Notes: a model not told the origin generated them from the sequence alone. Shown: positions 1-7,432, counted from the stretch's first letter. The stretch: DNA of 26,629 nucleotides from SVKR01 sp963605115 (GCA_963605115.1 CAVCTM010000019.1:1-26629), one strand, 5' to 3'. Numbers and translations are program-made.

Positions 1-74
1 TGGTCTTCGGCGACATCAGCCACGAGCTGGAGCGCTTCGCCGAGGTCATGGGGCTCGAAGCGGTCGTGATCTGA
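1..74 (+). CDS. 3' end of an unidentified protein (partial)
   Basis: An open frame enters from the left edge (first full codon at base 3) and ends at a TGA at 72-74. The 23 visible residues include GDISHELERFAEVMGLEAV and look like an ordinary helical C-terminus. The stop lies 11 bases before the lactonase start, and the lactonase ribosome-binding site overlaps this stop, so the two genes probably share an operon. There is too little sequence to name a family. Confidence 0.6.
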   Translation, partial: VFGDISHELERFAEVMGLEAVVI

Positions 75-85
75 GGGAACGGCGG

Positions 86-1252
86 ATGAAAAACCCGACC
101 TACGTCTGCGTGAGCAGCTGGCATTTCCAGAAAGCGCCGCGCGAATACGGGCTGTCGCTCTTCCGCTTCAACGCGGAGACCGGCGGCTTGGAGCTCGCGC
201 AGCGCCTGGAGCCGGAAACGCTCTTCAACTTCACTTATTTTGATGCGGAAACGGGTCTGCTCTACGCGCTCGCGGAGACGGCGGACCTGCCGGGGCTGCG
301 CGGCGGCGGGGGCGGACAGCTTTACGTCTACCGGCTGGACTTCGCCGCCGGAAAGCTGACGCGCATCGCGGGCATGGACACATGGTGCCCGGACCCCTGC
401 TATCTCGCGATCGACCCGAAGCGGCGCTTTCTGGTCATCGCCCACCACAGCGGGCATGCCTGCGTGACGAAGCTCGGCTGCGACGCTTACGGGCGCTATT
501 ACCCCGTCGTGGACCGGGACGATGCAGCGGTGGAGCTCGTGTCGCTCAAAAAAGACGGCACGCCCGGACGCATCCTCGACGCGGTGAAGCACACGGGCTG
601 CGGCCCCGCGCCGCGCCAGACCCACGCCCACCCCCACAGCGCGGTCCGCTCGCCCTCCGGCGCGCTCTACGCCGTCTGCGACAAGGGGAACGACACCGTG
701 CGGCTCTACCGCATCGACGCCAAAGCCAAGCGGCTCGTGCTGGACGGAAACACCGTACACCAGACGCCGGGAAAGGAGCCTCGCTACTGCGTGTTCCACC
801 CGACGAAGCCGTGGTTTTACCACAACAACGAAAACGCCGCGGTGATCGACCGGTTCCGCTATGAGGAAAACGGCACGCTGCACGCGGCGGGGACCTACGA
901 CGTGCTGCCGCCGGACTGCCCGCAGCAGGAGGACATCCTCGCCCAGCAGGGGCTCGTGATCGACGGCGCGGGCGAGTATCTCTATAATCTCACCTTCGGA
1001 CCGAACATTCTGACCGTTTTTTCCGTCTCACAGGAAGACGGCTCCCTGACGCCGGTGCAGCACCTGCCGATCCCGGAAAAGTGGCCCCGCGGCTGCGCGC
1101 TCTCGCCGGACGGAAGATTCCTGCTGGTCTGCTGCGTGACCGGGGACGCCGTGCTCGTCTACCGCGTGAACGCGGACGGGACGCTCTCGGAGACGGAGCA
1201 GCGCGCGTCGGCGCCCTGCGCATCCTACATCACCTTTTGCAGCGAAAGCTGA
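86..1252 (+). CDS. Lactonase-family seven-bladed beta-propeller (6-phosphogluconolactonase-like)
   Basis: The 388-residue protein has the length and repeats of the YbhE/YkgB-type lactonase family, cytosolic enzymes that hydrolyse sugar-acid lactones such as 6-phosphogluconolactone. Repeated blade signatures are visible: a hydrophobic run, D/P-K/D-G-R-F-L, then V-x-V/L-Y-R. Clear examples are AIDPKRRFLVIAHH (about residues 108-121), SPSGALYAVCDKGNDTVRLYRID (about 188-210) and SPDGRFLLVCCVTGDAVLVYRV near the C-terminus. The His-rich stretch RQTHAHPHSA (about 176-185) matches the conserved PHxH region of the family. There is no signal peptide. The ATG at 86 follows a GAGGGA site. It lies 54 bases upstream of the transporter binding protein, so a substrate link is possible but unproven; the true lactone cannot be told from sequence. 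Confidence 0.85.
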   Translation: MKNPTYVCVSSWHFQKAPREYGLSLFRFNAETGGLELAQRLEPETLFNFTYFDAETGLLYALAETADLPGLRGGGGGQLYVYRLDFAAGKLTRIAGMDTWCPDPCYLAIDPKRRFLVIAHHSGHACVTKLGCDAYGRYYPVVDRDDAAVELVSLKKDGTPGRILDAVKHTGCGPAPRQTHAHPHSAVRSPSGALYAVCDKGNDTVRLYRIDAKAKRLVLDGNTVHQTPGKEPRYCVFHPTKPWFYHNNENAAVIDRFRYEENGTLHAAGTYDVLPPDCPQQEDILAQQGLVIDGAGEYLYNLTFGPNILTVFSVSQEDGSLTPVQHLPIPEKWPRGCALSPDGRFLLVCCVTGDAVLVYRVNADGTLSETEQRASAPCASYITFCSES

Positions 1253-1306
1253 GAGAGAAATGCAAAAGTCTGCGGACTCAAAAATGAAAAAGGAAGGAAA
1301 AACCAA

Positions 1307-2956
1307 ATGAAAAACCAGCTCTTAAAGCGGATCGTCTCCGCGGCAATGATCCTCGTTCTGGTGCTCGCGCTCGCCGCCTGCGGCGGAAAGACCGAGCCCG
1401 ACCCGACCCAGCCCAGCCAGCAGACCGAGACGGGCGGAAACACGCCCGCCGGCGGCAGCGGGATCGTCAGCTCTCTGACCTACGCGCTGCGCAACGGCTC
1501 GTGGGACCTCGCCCCGTGGAAGGGAAACGGCAGCTCCGCAAACTCCATGTGGCTGTGCATTTACGGCAACCTGCTCTCCAACCCCGCGTTCGGCACGGCA
1601 CTTGAGGATATGGAGAAGAATCTCGCCAAGTCCGTCGAGATCTCCGCGGACGGCTTAACGGCGACGGTCGAGCTCTTCGACTATATCCGCGACTCCAAGG
1701 GCAACGACATCAAGGCGGAGGACGTCGTGTTCTCTTACCAGACCGCGCCCAAGGCGTCCAGCATTTACGCGAAGATCGACTCCGTGCTCGATTCCGTCGC
1801 CGCGACCGGCGACTACACGGTCGAGATGAAGCTGAAAAACAGCGCGCCCGGCAACTGGGAGCTGCTGCTCGCCAACTGCCCGATCGTTTCCAAGAGCTGG
1901 TATGAGAGCGCCTCGGACGAGGAAAAGTCCCTCGATCCCGCCTGCACCGGCGCTTACTACATCAAGGAAAACGCCATCGGCACCAGCGTGACGATGGCGA
2001 TGGTCGAGAACTTCTGGCAGACCGACGAGCTGCGCAGCATGTATCAGAAGGCGCCGGCGAAGGAGCTCGTCTTTGTCTCCATCCCGGAGGACACCATGCG
2101 CGTTGTCGCGCTGGAAAACCGCGAGGTGGATGCCGCCTATCTGGAGACCACGGCGTATGACCTCTTTGCCGACAACCCGGATTACAGCATTTTCTCCACC
2201 ACGATGAGCAACCCGACCGTTTTCGTGCTCAACTGCGCCGAGGGCAAGCCTCTCAGCGACAATGCCGATCTCCGCAAAGCGGTGCTCCACGCGCTGAACT
2301 TCGAGCAGATCGCCGTCGCGTGCAGCGGCAGCTTCGTCTTCCGCTCCCACGATCTGGCGTCCCCGCGCTGCGGCAACTATGAGGCGGCATGGGACAGCGT
2401 GCCCTATTTCGACTATGACGTCGAGCTCGCGAAGGACTATCTGAAGAAGGCGGGCTACGACCCCGCCGACACCGGGCTGACGCTCCACTTTCTCTGCCGC
2501 AACGTCGGCGGTCAGACCTCCAGCGCGGTCGTCGCGCAGAACAATCTGGCGGAGATCGGCATCGACCTTGTGATCGACGCTTATGATCAGGCGCTCTTTG
2601 ACACTTATAAGAACGACGCCTCCCAGTGGGACATCGCGTTCTTCTCCACGAACATGACGACGGGCTTCGTCACGGAGATCTGGGAGGAGTATCTGGGCAG
2701 CCGCGGCGACGACGGCACGGTCGGCTTCGTCAGGGACGCAAAGCTTCAGGAGCTGCTTGAGACCGCCAAGGAGAAAAACGACTCCGCCTCCCTCAACGCC
2801 TTCCGCGATTACGCCAACGAGCAGGCTTACTGCGTGAACGCCTTTATGGTCACGGGCTACCAGTTCGCGCGCTCTTACATCACGGACGCACGCGTCAACT
2901 TCCTCGGCAACCTCCAGATGAACACGGCGACGCTTGCGCCGGACTTCAAGAACTAA
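1307..2956 (+). CDS. ABC transporter substrate-binding lipoprotein, SBP_bac_5 (peptide/nickel) family
   Basis: This 549-residue protein is the extracytoplasmic binding component of an Opp/Dpp-type importer. It starts with a lipoprotein signal (KRxxxxA then a hydrophobic core) and a lipobox LAAC, with the lipidated Cys at residue 25. A low-complexity T/P/Q/G tether follows at about 27-50. The family fold is visible: the early block GTALEDMEKNLAKSVEIS..DGLTATVEL and the middle block NADLRKAVLHALNFEQIA (written here as DNADLRKAVLHALN), the usual 'first-residues-become-helix' signature of SBP_bac_5. An AAGGAAGG site precedes the ATG. It is followed by a permease remnant, a permease and two ATPases. 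Which solute it binds (oligopeptide, dipeptide, glycoside) cannot be decided from sequence. Confidence 0.93.
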   Translation: MKNQLLKRIVSAAMILVLVLALAACGGKTEPDPTQPSQQTETGGNTPAGGSGIVSSLTYALRNGSWDLAPWKGNGSSANSMWLCIYGNLLSNPAFGTALEDMEKNLAKSVEISADGLTATVELFDYIRDSKGNDIKAEDVVFSYQTAPKASSIYAKIDSVLDSVAATGDYTVEMKLKNSAPGNWELLLANCPIVSKSWYESASDEEKSLDPACTGAYYIKENAIGTSVTMAMVENFWQTDELRSMYQKAPAKELVFVSIPEDTMRVVALENREVDAAYLETTAYDLFADNPDYSIFSTTMSNPTVFVLNCAEGKPLSDNADLRKAVLHALNFEQIAVACSGSFVFRSHDLASPRCGNYEAAWDSVPYFDYDVELAKDYLKKAGYDPADTGLTLHFLCRNVGGQTSSAVVAQNNLAEIGIDLVIDAYDQALFDTYKNDASQWDIAFFSTNMTTGFVTEIWEEYLGSRGDDGTVGFVRDAKLQELLETAKEKNDSASLNAFRDYANEQAYCVNAFMVTGYQFARSYITDARVNFLGNLQMNTATLAPDFKN

Positions 2957-2968
2957 GACGCATAAACG

Positions 2969-3002
2969 AAAAAAAGCTCCGGGCGGGATCGCCGCCCGGA
3001 GC
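2969..3002 (-). terminator. Hairpin reading as a rho-independent terminator on the minus strand
   Basis: A perfect 11-bp stem (GCTCCGGGCGG at 2976-2986, CCGCCCGGAGC at 2992-3002) has a 5-base loop. It is preceded by seven A at 2969-2975, which is a T7 tail on the minus strand. No T run follows it on the plus strand. Hairpins between a binding-protein gene and its permease genes usually attenuate plus-strand transcription; here the right-hand T tract of what may have been a symmetrical terminator is missing exactly where the permease remnant begins. Confidence 0.6.
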
Positions 3003-3009
3003 GCCCTGA

Positions 3010-3177
3010 AAGGCAGGAATCTACAACGTCGTGCAGGGCTGCCTCATCCTGATCGCGTTTCTGTTCTCGATGGTCATGCTCATCGCGGACCTGATCTACA
3101 CCTTCGTCGACCCGCGCATCAAGGCGCAGTATTCCAAACCGAAAAGGAGGGAGCCCAAGCATGCAGACAAAGCCTGA
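3010..3177 (+). pseudogene. Remnant of the first permease gene (OppB/DppB-type), C-terminal ~55 codons only
   Basis: An in-frame TGA at 3007-3009 is followed by an open frame to the TGA at 3175-3177. It encodes one hydrophobic segment (YNVVQGCLILIAFLF, then SMVMLIADLIYTFVDPRIKA). This is the conserved end of the OppB/DppB permease: a VQG motif, the last membrane helix, then D-P-R-I-K. A full permease has about 310-340 residues, so roughly 260 N-terminal codons are missing, and no plausible start codon or ribosome-binding site precedes the remnant. The end overlaps the next permease start by 17 bases, with its AAAAGGAGG site inside the remnant, as in intact operons. Either the gene was deleted, or the assembly joined across missing sequence. 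Confidence 0.8.
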
Positions 3178-4042
3178 AGCGCGCAGCAACAAGAGCAACA
3201 AGCCGGGCTCGCTTCCCTATATCTGGAAGCGCATCTCCAAAAACCCCGGCGCGATGATCGGGCTCTGCATTTTCTGCGCGATCATCATTCTCTCCTTCCT
3301 CTCGCCTTACATTATGAAATATGACTACGCGGCGGTGGACATGACGCGGCGCTTCGCCGCGCCGAGTCTGGAGCACCCCTTCGGCTGCGACGAGGTCGGG
3401 CGCGACATCATGTCCCGCATTTTTTACGGCGCACGCTACACCATCGGCATCGGCGTCGGCGCGGTGTTCATCGCCTGCGTGTTCGGCATTATTTTCGGTT
3501 CCATCGCCGGCTACGTCGGCGGCGCGGTCGACACGGCGCTGATGCGCGTGCTCGACGTGCTCCAGTCCTTTCCCGGTCTTGTCTGCGCCATCGCGGTCGC
3601 AACGGCGCTCGGTACGGGACTTATCAACTCGATCATCGCGATCGGCATCGCCTATTCGCCGGTCTTCGCCCGTCTGATGCGCGCCAACATCCTCGGCATT
3701 CAGGGCAGTGAGTTCATCGAGGCGGCGTCCACGATCAACTGCTCCACGTGGCGCATCATCACGAAGCACCTCATCCCGAACGCCATCTCGCCCCTGATCG
3801 TCCAGATCTCGCTCAACGTGGCGCACGCCGGCATTACGACGTCGTCGCTGAGCTTCCTCGGTCTCGGCGTGCAGGAGCCGACCCCGGAATGGGGCAGCAT
3901 GATCGCCTCCGCGCGCAGCTTTATCCGCCAGAGCCCGCACATGGTGCTTTTTCCCGGTCTTTTCATCATGGCGACGGTGCTCAGCCTGAACCTGCTGGGC
4001 GACGCGCTGCGCGATGCGCTCGACTCCAAGCTGAAGGATTGA
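3161..4042 (+). CDS. ABC transporter permease, OppC/DppC type
   Basis: This 293-residue inner-membrane protein is the second permease subunit of the peptide-type importer. Its N-terminus has the OppC_N pattern: a cytosolic tail, ISKNPGAMIGLCIF.. into the first helix, then the periplasmic loop HPFGCDEVGRDIMSRIFYGAR, which is diagnostic of DppC/OppC. The EAA loop that contacts the ATPases is EAASTINCSTWRIITKHLIPN (about residues 188-208). The C-terminal LGDALRDALD is also typical. About six membrane helices are visible and the length is normal. AAAAGGAGG lies 10-18 bases before the ATG. It looks intact, but its usual heterodimer partner is present only as the preceding fragment. Confidence 0.93.
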   Translation: MQTKPEARSNKSNKPGSLPYIWKRISKNPGAMIGLCIFCAIIILSFLSPYIMKYDYAAVDMTRRFAAPSLEHPFGCDEVGRDIMSRIFYGARYTIGIGVGAVFIACVFGIIFGSIAGYVGGAVDTALMRVLDVLQSFPGLVCAIAVATALGTGLINSIIAIGIAYSPVFARLMRANILGIQGSEFIEAASTINCSTWRIITKHLIPNAISPLIVQISLNVAHAGITTSSLSFLGLGVQEPTPEWGSMIASARSFIRQSPHMVLFPGLFIMATVLSLNLLGDALRDALDSKLKD

Positions 4043-4061
4043 GAGAGGAGGAAACGCAAAG

Positions 4062-5044
4062 ATGAACGAAGAAAACAGCCTGCTCTCCGTGCAGGACCTT
4101 TTGTGGAATATTCCTCCGGCGGCGTTCCCGTCCACGCCGTGAACGGCATCTCCTTCGATCTCGCCGCGGGCGAGGCGCTCGGCCTCGTCGGCGAGACCGG
4201 CGCGGGCAAGACGACGGTTGCGAAGACCATCATGCGCATTCTCCCGGACCACGCGGTGCGGCGGGTCGACGGCAGCGTGCGCTTCCACGGCCGCGACGTG
4301 CTCGCCATGCCGGACGCCGAGATCCGCGAGCTGCGCGGCAAGCACATCTCCATGATCTTTCAGGACCCGATGACGGCGCTGAACCCCGTCAAAACCGTGC
4401 AGGACCAGATCGCCGAGTCGATCTATCTGCATCAGGGCGTGACGCGGAAGGAATCGAAGGAGCGCGCGGTCGAGATCCTTGAGACCGTCGGCATTTCTCC
4501 GGACCGCGCCGAGGAGTATCCCCACCAGTTTTCCGGCGGCATGAAGCAGCGCGTCGTCATCGCCATCGCAATCGTCTGCAACCCGGAGCTGCTCATCGCC
4601 GACGAGCCCACCACCGCGCTGGACGTCACCATCCAGGCGCAGGTGCTGGAGCTCATCCAGAGCATCAAGAAAACGTTCAATACGGCGCTCATCCTCATCA
4701 CCCACGACCTCGGCGTCGTGGCGGAGGTCTGCGACCGCGTCGCCGTTGTCTACGCCGGCGAGATCGTGGAATCGGGCTCGCTCGCCGACGTGTTCGACCA
4801 CCCGACGCACCCCTATACCCGCGGGCTTTTCGCGGCGCTGCCGGATATGGAAAAGGACGCGGCGCGGCTGCGCCCCATCGAGGGGCTGCCGCCCGACCCG
4901 ACGGACCTGCCGCCCGGCTGCGCCTTCGCGCCGCGCTGCGCTTATGTCTGCCCGTCGTGCGGCGAGACCGCGCCGGAGCTCATCGAGGTCGCGCCGGGAC
5001 ATATCTGCCGCTGCCGCCGCGCACTCGATCCGGAGGTGAAATGA
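4062..5044 (+). CDS. Peptide ABC transporter ATPase, OppD/DppD type, frameshifted near its start
   Basis: A strong site (GAGGAGG) precedes the ATG at 4062, which encodes MNEENSLLSVQDL and then runs to a stop about 27 codons in. The rest of the ATPase continues in another frame from 4103: VEYSSGGVPVHAVNGISFDL. One extra T in the T4 tract at 4099-4102 would give an unbroken ..SVQDLFVEYSSGG.. and a protein of about 327 residues. All motifs lie after the break: Walker A GETGAGKTT, Q-loop MIFQDPMTALNP, signature FSGGMKQR, Walker B LLIADEPTTALD, switch ITHDLG, and the C-terminal oligopeptide/dipeptide region with its Cys cluster (CAFAPRCAYVCPSC). A GTG at 4103 with a weak AGGA site could yield a version lacking only the first strand. 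The break may be a homopolymer sequencing error. The stop overlaps the next start. Confidence 0.85.
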
Positions 5045-5997
5045 TGTCTGCGCTGATAGAAGTCAACAATCTGAAGAAATATTTCCACTCCAGCCGCGGA
5101 ATGGTCCACGCCGTGGACGACGTGAGTCTCAGGGTGGAAAAGGGCAGCACGATGGGGCTTGTCGGCGAATCGGGCTGCGGCAAGAGTACGCTCGGCAGAA
5201 CGCTGATCCACCTGCTGGAGAGCACGGCGGGCGAGATCAGATTCGACGGTAAGGACGTGACGCATCTGAATCGCGCCGGGCTGAGGGCGCTGCGCGAGAA
5301 CGTGCAGATGATCTTTCAGGACCCGTTTTCCTCCCTCAACCCGCGCCAGACGGTCAAGATGACGGTGCAGGAGCCGCTGCTGCTCTCGCGCCGCTACTCC
5401 AAGACCGAGCTCGACGAGGTGACGTACCGGCTGATGGAGCGCGTCGGACTGGAAAAGCGCTTCCAGCACTCCTATCCCCACGAGCTCGACGGCGGGCGCC
5501 GCCAGCGTGTCGGCATCGCCCGTGCCCTCGCGATCGACCCGCGCTTTGTCGTCTGCGATGAGCCGGTGAGCGCGCTGGACGTGTCCATTCAGGCGCAGAT
5601 CCTGAATCTGCTGATGGACCTTCAGGAGAGTCAGGACCTGACCTATCTGTTCGTGACGCACGACCTCTCCGTCGTCCGCCATATTTCCGACCATATTTCC
5701 GTGATGTATCTGGGACAGCTCGTGGAGACGAGCCCGACGAAGGCATTTTTTGAGCGCCAGCTGCACCCTTATTCCAAGGCGCTGCTCTCCGCCGTGCCCT
5801 CGGCGAACATCCACCGCCGCCGCGAGCGGATCATCCTGAAGGGCGAGATCACCTCGCCGATCGACCCCAAGCCCGGCTGCCGCTTCGCCCCGCGCTGCCC
5901 CTACGCCTGCGCCGCCTGCGCGGAGCCCCAGACGCTCGAAGAGGTCGAGAGCAGCCACTTCGTGGCTTGCTGCCGCGCAAAGGAGATCAATGCCTGA
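5044..5997 (+). CDS. Peptide ABC transporter ATPase, OppF/DppF type
   Basis: This is the second ATPase subunit of the importer, cytosolic, 317 residues. Motifs in order: Walker A GESGCGKST (about 39-47), Q-loop MIFQDPFSSLNP, signature LDGGRRQR, Walker B VVCDEPVSALD, switch VTHDLS, and a C-terminal Cys-containing region (PGCRFAPRCPYAC). The signature has Asp and Arg in place of the usual Ser and Gln; I recall this DGGRRQR form from other clostridial DppF-type proteins, so it is not a sign of decay. Two tandem ATGs stand at 5041 and 5044. GGAGG at 5032-5036 is 7 bases from the second and 4 from the first, so 5044 is preferred. Either overlaps the preceding stop, giving translational coupling. 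Confidence 0.92.
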   Translation: MSALIEVNNLKKYFHSSRGMVHAVDDVSLRVEKGSTMGLVGESGCGKSTLGRTLIHLLESTAGEIRFDGKDVTHLNRAGLRALRENVQMIFQDPFSSLNPRQTVKMTVQEPLLLSRRYSKTELDEVTYRLMERVGLEKRFQHSYPHELDGGRRQRVGIARALAIDPRFVVCDEPVSALDVSIQAQILNLLMDLQESQDLTYLFVTHDLSVVRHISDHISVMYLGQLVETSPTKAFFERQLHPYSKALLSAVPSANIHRRRERIILKGEITSPIDPKPGCRFAPRCPYACAACAEPQTLEEVESSHFVACCRAKEINA

Positions 5998-6035
5998 GCG
6001 CGCCCAAAAACGACCCTGAGCGCGCCCAAAAACGA
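5993..6035 (+). repeat. Two tandem copies of a 21-bp unit across the oppF stop codon
   Basis: The unit CCTGAGCGCG..AAAAACGA occurs at 5993-6013 and again at 6015-6035, identical, with a 22-bp period. The first copy contains the stop codon of the ATPase gene. It is probably a local duplication, and no further copies are seen nearby. Confidence 0.8.
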
Positions 6036-6070
6036 TGTTTCCCCTCTTTACAAAGCAGCGCCAAGCTGCG

Positions 6071-6105
6071 GCTCCCCGGTCCTTCTCCCACCGGGGAGCT
6101 TTTTT
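6071..6105 (+). terminator. Rho-independent terminator of the ABC transporter operon
   Basis: A 10-bp stem GCTCCCCGGT / ACCGGGGAGC with a 9-base loop is followed directly by TTTTTT at 6100-6105. It lies 74 bases after the last ATPase stop and is the clear end of the transporter transcript. Confidence 0.9.
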
Positions 6106-6122
6106 CAGCGCGCGAAGACGCA

Positions 6123-6155
6123 AAAGGCAGCCGCATTTTCTGCGCGGCTGCCTTT
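6123..6155. terminator. Second hairpin between the transporter operon and the XRE promoter
   Basis: A 12-bp perfect stem AAAGGCAGCCGC / GCGGCTGCCTTT has a 9-base loop. There is no long T tract after it, only TTT within the stem end, so it may be a back-up or bidirectional terminator that insulates the next promoter. Confidence 0.5.
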
Positions 6156-6176
6156 GAAAATTTTCTGTGGGATCTC

Positions 6177-6205
6177 TTGACTTTTGAAAATGACAGAGGT
6201 ATAAT
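6177..6205 (+). promoter_or_regulatory. Sigma-A type promoter of the XRE-DUF3169 operon
   Basis: A -35 TTGACT at 6177-6182 and a -10 TATAAT at 6200-6205 are separated by 17 bases, nearly the consensus for the housekeeping sigma factor. The start of transcription would be about 6212, giving a leader of roughly 53 bases before the ATG at 6265. Confidence 0.88.
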
Positions 6206-6212
6206 GCAAAAC

Positions 6213-6228
6213 GACAAAGATATTTGTC
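6213..6228. promoter_or_regulatory. Inverted repeat at +1, candidate operator for the XRE regulator
   Basis: GACAAA-GATA-TTTGTC is a perfect 6-4-6 palindrome placed at the predicted transcription start. A second, wider pair ATGACA (6190-6195) / TGTCAT (6225-6230) spans the -10 box. Small XRE regulators usually bind such ACAAN6TTGT-like sites at their own promoter, so autorepression is inferred. Confidence 0.5.
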
Positions 6229-6264
6229 ATTCAGACCAATAAATCTGTCGACCGGAGGTGCTGT

Positions 6265-6486
6265 ATGATACTGCGGAATCGCCTGAAGGTGTTCAGGGCT
6301 GTCCTGAACGTCAATCAGCAGGAAATGGGGAGCTTATGCGGCGTGTCGCGGCAGACGATCAGTCTGATCGAGCGCGGCGATTATTCGCCGTCCGTTGCCC
6401 TCGCGCTGACGATCGCGAAGGTCTGCGGCGTTACGGTCGAGGAAATTTTCTATTTGCAGGAGGAAGCGGAAAATGAAGAACAATGA
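6265..6486 (+). CDS. Small XRE-family transcriptional regulator
   Basis: This 73-residue protein is almost entirely one HTH_3 (Cro/CI) domain. Helices 2 and 3 are readable in NQQEMGSLCGVSRQTISLIERGDYSPSVALALTIAKVCGVTVEEIF (about residues 17-62), with the usual Q-x-x-x-A/G..G-V-S-R-Q-T-I-S-x-I-E-R-G core. GGAGGTG stands before the ATG at 6265. It overlaps the next gene by 14 bases. This small-XRE plus membrane-protein pair is common in Firmicutes, where the regulator is typically self-regulating. The signal it responds to is unknown. Confidence 0.9.
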   Translation: MILRNRLKVFRAVLNVNQQEMGSLCGVSRQTISLIERGDYSPSVALALTIAKVCGVTVEEIFYLQEEAENEEQ

Positions 6487-7273
6487 GATCAAGCAGGCAA
6501 ACCGAAGGGCGCTGCCGAAGTTTTTGCTTTTTGCAGCCGCGTGCGCGGTCATCGGCGGCGTGATCGGCTATTATTCCGGTTACGGTTGGTCGGAAGGCGG
6601 GATGGGTCGGCTGGTCGGCGCCTTGCAGGAAGCGGGGGCGTTTTTCGGGACGCACATTGCCCCGTGGCTGCTGCTCGCGGCGGCGGTCATCGTGCCGGCG
6701 GTCTGCATCCCGATCTATCGGAGCGCAAAGAAGCTCGCTGCGGCGTGGGACGGCGAGGACGAGGACACCTCGGACGCGATCGACAGAAAGCTGTCCGCCG
6801 CGATCTGGGTCACGAGCGCCGCGCTGATCCTCTCTTATTTTTTAATCGCGGCGACCTATTCGGACGGCTTCACGGCATTTGACAGCGGGGAAGGGACCAA
6901 GCTGCTTTCTGTCGGCATCGCCGCCTTCCTCGTCATTCTGGCGGAGGCGATCGTTTTCCAGCAGAAGTGCGTGGACACCGCCAAGCTGACAAACCCCGAA
7001 AAGAAAGCGTCCGTCTATGATATGCACTTTCGAAAAAAGTGGATGGACGACTGCGACGAAGCCGAGAAAATCGTGGCGGGCAAGTGCGCGTTCAAGGCTT
7101 ACTCCGCGACGAATGCGGTCTGCACGGGCTTGTCCGTCGCGCTCGCGGTCTGCGCGCTGGTGCTTGATATCGGGTTCCTGCCGTCGCTCGCGGTCTGCCT
7201 TGTCTGGATCGTCAATCTGTCGGCGTACTGCAAGGAAGCCATGCGCTGCTCCAAAGCCGGGAACAGGATCTGA
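6473..7273 (+). CDS. DUF3169-like multi-pass membrane protein
   Basis: The 266-residue protein has about six hydrophobic segments (roughly residues 16-38, 61-82, 108-127, 142-163, 210-230 and 232-250). A cytosolic loop carries NPEKKASVYDMHFRKKWMDDCDEAEK (shown as two parts: NPEKKASVYDMHFRKKW and MDDCDEAEK). Both the position of this motif and the genetic pairing with a small XRE regulator match my memory of the DUF3169 family; I cannot run a profile search. It starts inside the end of the regulator gene, with a GGAGGAAG-like site (AGGAGGAAGCGGAAA), so the two are translationally coupled. Function is unknown; roles in membrane stress or peptide resistance have been guessed for similar pairs, but nothing here shows it. 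Confidence 0.75.
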   Translation: MKNNEIKQANRRALPKFLLFAAACAVIGGVIGYYSGYGWSEGGMGRLVGALQEAGAFFGTHIAPWLLLAAAVIVPAVCIPIYRSAKKLAAAWDGEDEDTSDAIDRKLSAAIWVTSAALILSYFLIAATYSDGFTAFDSGEGTKLLSVGIAAFLVILAEAIVFQQKCVDTAKLTNPEKKASVYDMHFRKKWMDDCDEAEKIVAGKCAFKAYSATNAVCTGLSVALAVCALVLDIGFLPSLAVCLVWIVNLSAYCKEAMRCSKAGNRI

Positions 7274-7283
7274 GGCGGAAAAC

Positions 7284-7382
7284 AAAAACATCCGCAAATA
7301 CTGAATATTTATACGCTCTCCGCGCCGTCTCCCGCCTCTTCCGCGAGGGTCCGGGCGAGCCGGTCGGCGGCGGAGTCCGCGG
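7284..7382. repeat. Direct repeat copy A: displaced 3' end of a yolD-like gene
   Basis: This 99-bp stretch matches 9233-9331 at 95 of 99 positions with no gaps, offset 1949 bases. Read on the minus strand it encodes AADSAADRLARTLAEEAGD then GAESV and a TAA stop, the same C-terminus as the intact gene at 9258-9464 but with Ser for the penultimate Ala. The gene body is missing above 7382. It starts only 11 bases after the DUF3169 stop. It looks like the original 3' end left behind when DNA was inserted into a yolD-like gene. Confidence 0.88.
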
Positions 7383-7397
7383 TCAGCGAATGGATAT

Positions 7398-7425
7398 AAA
7401 AAAGCCGCCCCGGTGATGGGGCGGC
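7398..7425 (-). terminator. Rho-independent terminator of the minus-strand hypothetical gene
   Basis: On the minus strand, GCCGCCCC / GGGGCGGC (8 bp) with a 6-base loop is followed by six T (A run at 7398-7403 on the plus strand). It lies 7 bases after the stop of the gene at 7433-8077. Confidence 0.87.
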
Positions 7426-7432
7426 GTAGGGG

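Noticed and set aside
2934..3257. A 107-codon plus-strand frame over the permease remnant
   Set aside because: It reads basic, Pro/Arg-rich text in the wrong frame. The permease-like text is in the frame ending at 3177.
3119..5002. A 627-codon minus-strand frame across the permease and ATPase genes
   Set aside because: Antisense shadow in GC-rich DNA; Arg/His/Asp-rich text with no motif, while the plus strand encodes complete ABC motifs.
4957..5043. Longer OppF-type ATPase starting at 4957
   Set aside because: The extra 28 residues are Arg-rich out-of-frame readings of the preceding ATPase; the tandem ATGs at 5041/5044 have a good ribosome-binding site.
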